A stretch of 39,252 nt of DNA from Okeania hirsuta (lineage in GTDB: Bacteria; Cyanobacteriota; Cyanobacteriia; Cyanobacteriales; Microcoleaceae): positions 1 to 39,252 of the forward strand of contig NZ_RCBY01000053.1 in assembly GCF_003838195.1 (NCBI RefSeq). Reading direction: 5' to 3'. The notes under the pieces were generated by a model. That model did not search any database and was not told where the DNA came from. It saw only the letters and a program-made list of their open reading frames with translations. The translations under genes and the position numbers were made by a program. Positions 36,031 to 39,252 of the stretch are shown here, one piece after another; the first letter of the stretch is position 1; the number at the start of each line of letters is the position of its first letter.

Positions 36031-36204
36031 GGGAGAAGTGGAGTAGGGGAGCAGAGAAAAAGAGTATAGATTGTTGGCTAAACTACTTCAGTTATTGAAA
36101 ATAATCTATTTTTTAATGCACTTTTTCTCTTCAAAAAGCCTCTCAAAGAGATACACATAACTTATCTATTTTGTCGGTTTTTTGTTAAGAATAGCTATTA
36201 AAAC

Positions 36205-36295
36205 AAGACTTACGCCAAGGTACTATATATAGAGTTAAAAAAACTCTAACGTTAGAGTTTTTCACTCTATATATGTGGTCTGGTGCGTAAGTCCT
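36205..36295. mobile_element. MITE-like element, AGGACTTACGCA-type ends (copy 4)
   Basis: AAGACTTACGCC (36205-36216) and GGTGCGTAAGTCCT (to 36295) are inverted ends. The interior is a large nested palindrome: ACTATATATAGAGT / ACTCTATATATG around AAACTCTAACGTTAGAGTTT. It can fold into one long hairpin. The core sequence differs from copies 1 and 2. Confidence 0.75.
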
Positions 36296-36455
36296 ATAAA
36301 ATAGAAATTAGGGAATAGGGAATGGGCACTATTACTTGTCACTTAGTCACTTATTTTTTACTATAACTTTATTAAGTTTATTTAATAAATAAGCGATCGC
36401 TCAAAAATTTTATCTAGGATATTAATAATTTAAAAAAGTTTTTACTATCAAAAAA

Positions 36456-37112
36456 ATGTCAAATATATTTGGAAATATTGGTCCAGCCGGAGCTAAGAAT
36501 CTCTCTCTTGATTTTCAGGAACTTGTTGAGAAATATCAATTAAAAATTCCAGGATTAATTCATATTGGCGCTCATTATGGTCAGGAGTACGAAATTTATC
36601 AAAAATTAAATATAGTTAACTTGGTTTTTTTTGAACCTCTGACTGAAAATTTTGAAATTCTTAAAAGCCACGTTGGAGAAAATGTTAGGTTATTTCAGAA
36701 GGCTTTAGGGAATGAAAATAAAACAGTTAAAATGTATGTAGAAAGTGCGAATAATGCAATGTCATCTTCTGTTTTACAGCCTAAAAAACATTTGGAACAA
36801 TATCCTGAGATTATTTTTGATAGAGAAGAATTTGTGGAGATGGTAAGACTAGATGATATTTTAGAGGATAAAGAAAACTATAATTTCTTGATTATTGATG
36901 TACAAGGATATGAGTTAGAAGTTTTGAAAGGTAGTCGAAAAACTCTGAAAAATATTGATTATATTCTGACTGAAGTTAACCGAGATGAATTATATGAAAA
37001 TTGTGCCAGGGTTGAGGAGTTAGATGAATTTCTAGGAAGGTTTGATTTTCAAAGACTTGAAAGAAATTGGGAAGGAGAAACTTGGGGAGATGCTTTTTAT
37101 CTAAAGAGGTAG
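36456..37112 (+). CDS. FkbM-family methyltransferase
   Basis: 218 aa. The FkbM domain spans ~30-215. SAM-binding motif I is LIHIGAHYGQEYEIY (35-49), motif II LVFFEPLTENFEIL, then VRLFQKALGNENKTVKMYV and VRLDDILED, LIIDVQGYELEVLKGSRKTL, the conserved Asp-Gln/Gly-Tyr-E motif. FkbM enzymes methylate small molecules or sugars of secondary metabolites and polysaccharides; the substrate here is not evident. No neighbouring glycosyltransferases in the window. ATG 36456, with an A-rich leader. Confidence 0.9.
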   Translation: MSNIFGNIGPAGAKNLSLDFQELVEKYQLKIPGLIHIGAHYGQEYEIYQKLNIVNLVFFEPLTENFEILKSHVGENVRLFQKALGNENKTVKMYVESANNAMSSSVLQPKKHLEQYPEIIFDREEFVEMVRLDDILEDKENYNFLIIDVQGYELEVLKGSRKTLKNIDYILTEVNRDELYENCARVEELDEFLGRFDFQRLERNWEGETWGDAFYLKR

Positions 37113-37255
37113 TTTTTTGTTTAATTACTGTTAGGTTGGTAAGAATAAGAAAAGGTGGTAGTTCCAAGGGTAAATTCTTCCTGTAAATCTCAAAGCTCGG
37201 GACAGCGGAACGGAGTTCTATCGCTACTAGATTCACCATTTGTTAGATTTTTTTA

Positions 37256-37390
37256 GTTGAATAAATAATCATGCGTATGTACGAGCAACCACCATTAAAT
37301 ACAAAGTATCACAATTTTTTTGAGGATGCAAGGGAAAATACTCCTGCGCCACCGATTTTTTAGTAGTGCTTCACAGAATGATGTTTTCCT
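37256..37390 (+). repeat. Right-edge repeat family, copy 1 (diverged)
   Basis: GTTGAATAAATAATCATGCG to about 37390 matches the copies at 38622, 38817 and 39105 in order. It carries a 30-codon reading frame from ATG 37271 (MRMYEQPPLNTKYHNFFEDA...) to TAG 37361. The frame differs in its second half from the other copies, which argues against coding selection there. Confidence 0.7.
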
Positions 37391-37544
37391 TTACTTTATA
37401 AACTCTTGTAGGGATAGTAAAAGTAGAATTATTGTATTTGAACGACTTATCGGAAAATTTGCTCAATGCAAATAGGATAGGAATATCATCTCCGGAACCA
37501 AGATAAATTGTAATGGAGAAAAAATTAATACAGACAAATAAATT

Positions 37545-38438
37545 ATGAACAATTCAATTATCACATTAGTAGATGACTTACCCACTGGTGGGATTACAGT
37601 TTCAGCATTACGCGCTCTAGATTTCATCGTACCTGGAGAATGGAACAATTTAGTAGGTTTTAAAAATACAGTTCGGGAAGTTACTGGCAAAGATAAACCT
37701 CAAAAAATTCAGAAAATTAGCGAACGCGCTCTATGGATATATAATGACAAATCTCAAGGATATCAAGACGCTATCTGGGTTTACCAAACTTTAGATAAAG
37801 CTGATGCTGCTATGGGTGCGGCAGCAATGGCCAACAAAATTGGTGAAAAAATCTCTTTCCTCAGTTTCCTGAATAAATTAACCCCATCAGCAGATAAAAC
37901 TCAGGCAGTTGATTTAGCGATTAAGGTGGTGGCTGAGTTGGTTGCTTTCTGCAAATTAAATGGAATGCCAACTAGAGAAAGTTTAGGAGATTTTTCCGCA
38001 GCTTTGGTAGAAGAATATAGTGGCCCTTCTTTGATGCGAATGGTTGCTTTGGTGTGTTTTGATGGGTTGATTCCTTTAGGACCTGATTTTGTCGATCGCG
38101 TGGGAGATATTATTGGAGGAATGAGTTCTGCTGGTCTCCAACAAAATCCTTTGTTTCAGAAGGTAAATAATTTGATTCCTGGTGATAGTACCCAGGGTAA
38201 ACTTGATTTTATTGGTAATAGTTTTGATTCGGTTAGGGGTTGGATGAGTAATTTAGTGTCGTCGCGAGGATTAGACCCTCAAATGATTATCGATCATTTA
38301 CAAAGTTTTGTTGAAATTGCTGATGATAAGTTGGATTATTTGGCCGCTTTTCTCGATTTGACTACTAATTATTTTGAACATACTGGTACTCAAACTGTAG
38401 CTCGTCGTTTGATTTTGCAAGCGGCAGAGGAAGTTTAA
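37545..38438 (+). CDS. Conserved hypothetical protein, family not recognised
   Basis: 297 aa, ATG 37545, with AATGGAGAAA about 30 bp upstream; no strong ribosome site. It is a soluble, mainly helical protein with no signal peptide or obvious membrane segment. Recognisable features are ITLVDDLPTGGITVSALRALDFIVPGEWNN at the start, AMGAAAMANKIGEKISFLSFLNKLTP (about 92-118), and SLDFSA-like GDFSAALVEEYSGPSLMRMVALVCFDGLIPLGPDFVDRVG (about 148-188). No catalytic motif was identified. It is flanked by copies of the right-edge repeat, which is its only notable context. Confidence 0.75.
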   Translation: MNNSIITLVDDLPTGGITVSALRALDFIVPGEWNNLVGFKNTVREVTGKDKPQKIQKISERALWIYNDKSQGYQDAIWVYQTLDKADAAMGAAAMANKIGEKISFLSFLNKLTPSADKTQAVDLAIKVVAELVAFCKLNGMPTRESLGDFSAALVEEYSGPSLMRMVALVCFDGLIPLGPDFVDRVGDIIGGMSSAGLQQNPLFQKVNNLIPGDSTQGKLDFIGNSFDSVRGWMSNLVSSRGLDPQMIIDHLQSFVEIADDKLDYLAAFLDLTTNYFEHTGTQTVARRLILQAAEEV

Positions 38439-38470
38439 TCGCTTAATTTGCTGATAATCAAAAAATTTTC

Positions 38471-38612
38471 TGTAGGTTGGGTTGAGGCAACGTTAGCGGA
38501 GCTTATCTGAAAGATAAACCCAACACTACTAATATTGTTACTTTGCAGGTTAAAACAATTCTTCTTTATTCCTGATTTTTTTGGGTTGCCCTGTCGCTTA
38601 ACCCAATCTACA
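38471..38612. mobile_element. MITE-like element, TGTAGGTTGGGTT ends
   Basis: TGTAGGTTGGGTT (38471-38483) and AACCCAATCTACA (38600-38612) pair with one mismatch. The 142-bp element contains internal GATAAACCCAACAC and TGGGTTGCC, so it is a composite of short inverted copies. It is a type common in cyanobacteria. It starts about 30 bp after the 297-aa gene. Confidence 0.7.
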
Positions 38613-38621
38613 ATATCTTTT

Positions 38622-38768
38622 GTTGAATAAAAAATCATGCGTAGGTACGAACAACTCCTAATAATTACATACTACTATGATTTTTTTGCCGATGCAAGGG
38701 GAAATATCCTACCGATTTTTTTTGGTGCTTCATAGAATGAGTGATTGGTTTGTGATGGTAGCGATCGC
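38622..38768 (+). repeat. Right-edge repeat family, copy 2
   Basis: GTTGAATAAAAAATCATGCG to GCGATCGC. It carries a 32-codon frame from ATG 38637 (MRRYEQLLIITYYYDFF...) to TAG 38733. It differs from copy 3 by a few bases, including changes that alter the encoded peptide. Confidence 0.85.
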
Positions 38769-38816
38769 GCTGTGAGTTTATTTATAATATGCTTGCTTCT
38801 AAAATGCTTTTTTCGC

Positions 38817-38963
38817 GTTGAATAAAAAATCATGCGTAGGTACGAACAACTCCCAATAATTACATACTACCATGATTTTTTTGCCGATGCAAGGGGAAAT
38901 ATCCTACCGATTTTTTTTGGTGCTTCACACAATGAGTGACTGGTTTGTGATGGTAGCGATCGC
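38817..38963 (+). repeat. Right-edge repeat family, copy 3
   Basis: Near-identical to copy 2 over 147 bp. It carries a 35-codon frame from ATG 38832 to TGA 38937 (MRRYEQLPIITYYHDFF...). An inverted fragment of the same repeat (TCATTGTGTGAAGCACC) follows at about 38988-39004. Confidence 0.88.
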
Positions 38964-39104
38964 CAACAATAGCATCAGAAGACAAAAAATCATTGTGTGA
39001 AGCACCAAAAGATTTCTCCCATAGAGACTTTGATAAATAAACTCACAGAGCGATCGCTTTTGAGCCTCTATATATATGCTTGGTTTATAAAATGCTGTTT
39101 TTTA

Positions 39105-39250
39105 GTTGAATAAAAAGTCATGTATAGGTAAGAACGAACCCCAATAGTTACATACTACCATGATTTTTTTGGGGATGCAAGGGGAATTTCCTGCCGATTT
39201 TTTTTGGTGCTTCACACAATGAGTGACTGGTTTGTGATGGTAGCGATCGC
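39105..39250 (+). repeat. Right-edge repeat family, copy 4 (to window end)
   Basis: GTTGAATAAAAAGTCATG to GCGATCGC. Here the reading frame of the other copies is broken at once (ATG TAT AGG TAA), although most of the DNA is conserved. The array may continue beyond the window. Confidence 0.85.
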
Positions 39251-39252
39251 GC

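Overview
The window is a stretch of cyanobacterial chromosome. The evidence is a Psb28-family photosystem II protein, a BicA-type bicarbonate transporter, a DUF2808 protein, DUF1350 and DUF1622 proteins, cyanobacterial TnpB genes and many GCGATCGC (HIP1) octamers. The low-GC genes, wide intergenic gaps, dense small repeats and many broken genes resemble filamentous marine genera such as Trichodesmium or Okeania. That placement is an inference from style, not from a marker gene.

Layout. 1-9.7 kb: psb28-2-like gene, an SGNH/GDSL esterase with RTX repeats, cobB (corrin a,c-diamide synthase), a Vitreoscilla-type globin, a GH63-like glucosidase and a small DUF1622 membrane protein, all on the minus strand. 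10.4-13.4 kb: a HerA/FtsK-like ATPase gene, then 1.3 kb of nested repeats. 13.4-16.9 kb (plus): cytosine deaminase codA broken by one in-frame stop, then an atzG-like gene and an atzE-like amidase, probably a nitrogen-scavenging group. 17.3-19.4 kb: an RTX pseudogene and transposase scraps. 19.5-21.5 kb (plus): 5-formyl-THF cyclo-ligase, a DUF2808 secreted protein and queC. 21.8-23.3 kb: a frameshifted TnpB element. 23.6-26.4 kb: a DUF1350 hydrolase, then a divergent anti-sigma kinase and a REC-SpoIIE phosphatase, which look like a partner-switch signalling pair. 26.6-27.5 kb: two paralogous small genes, the first interrupted by a stop. 27.6-29.5 kb: gene graveyard with an internally deleted IS1-family element and a surface-protein fragment split by a small inverted-repeat element. 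29.6-33.4 kb: pgk, a universal stress protein and bicA. 33.7-35.0 kb: an intact TnpB element. 35.2-38.4 kb: rbgA/ylqF, an FkbM methyltransferase and an unrecognised 297-aa protein. From 37.2 kb to the right edge there are four copies of a ~150 bp repeat.

The strongest theme is small non-autonomous elements. One family, with termini GGCGTTGCTGA/TCAGCAACGCC, has five copies, each flanked by a perfect 8-bp target duplication. One copy sits inside the stop codon of the ATPase gene and still leaves a stop. Another splits a decayed ORF whose frame is restored when the element is removed in silico. Other repeats are carried in frame within cobB and within tnpB, and one supplies the C-terminus of the atzE-like gene. 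I saw no CRISPR array, rRNA or tRNA gene.
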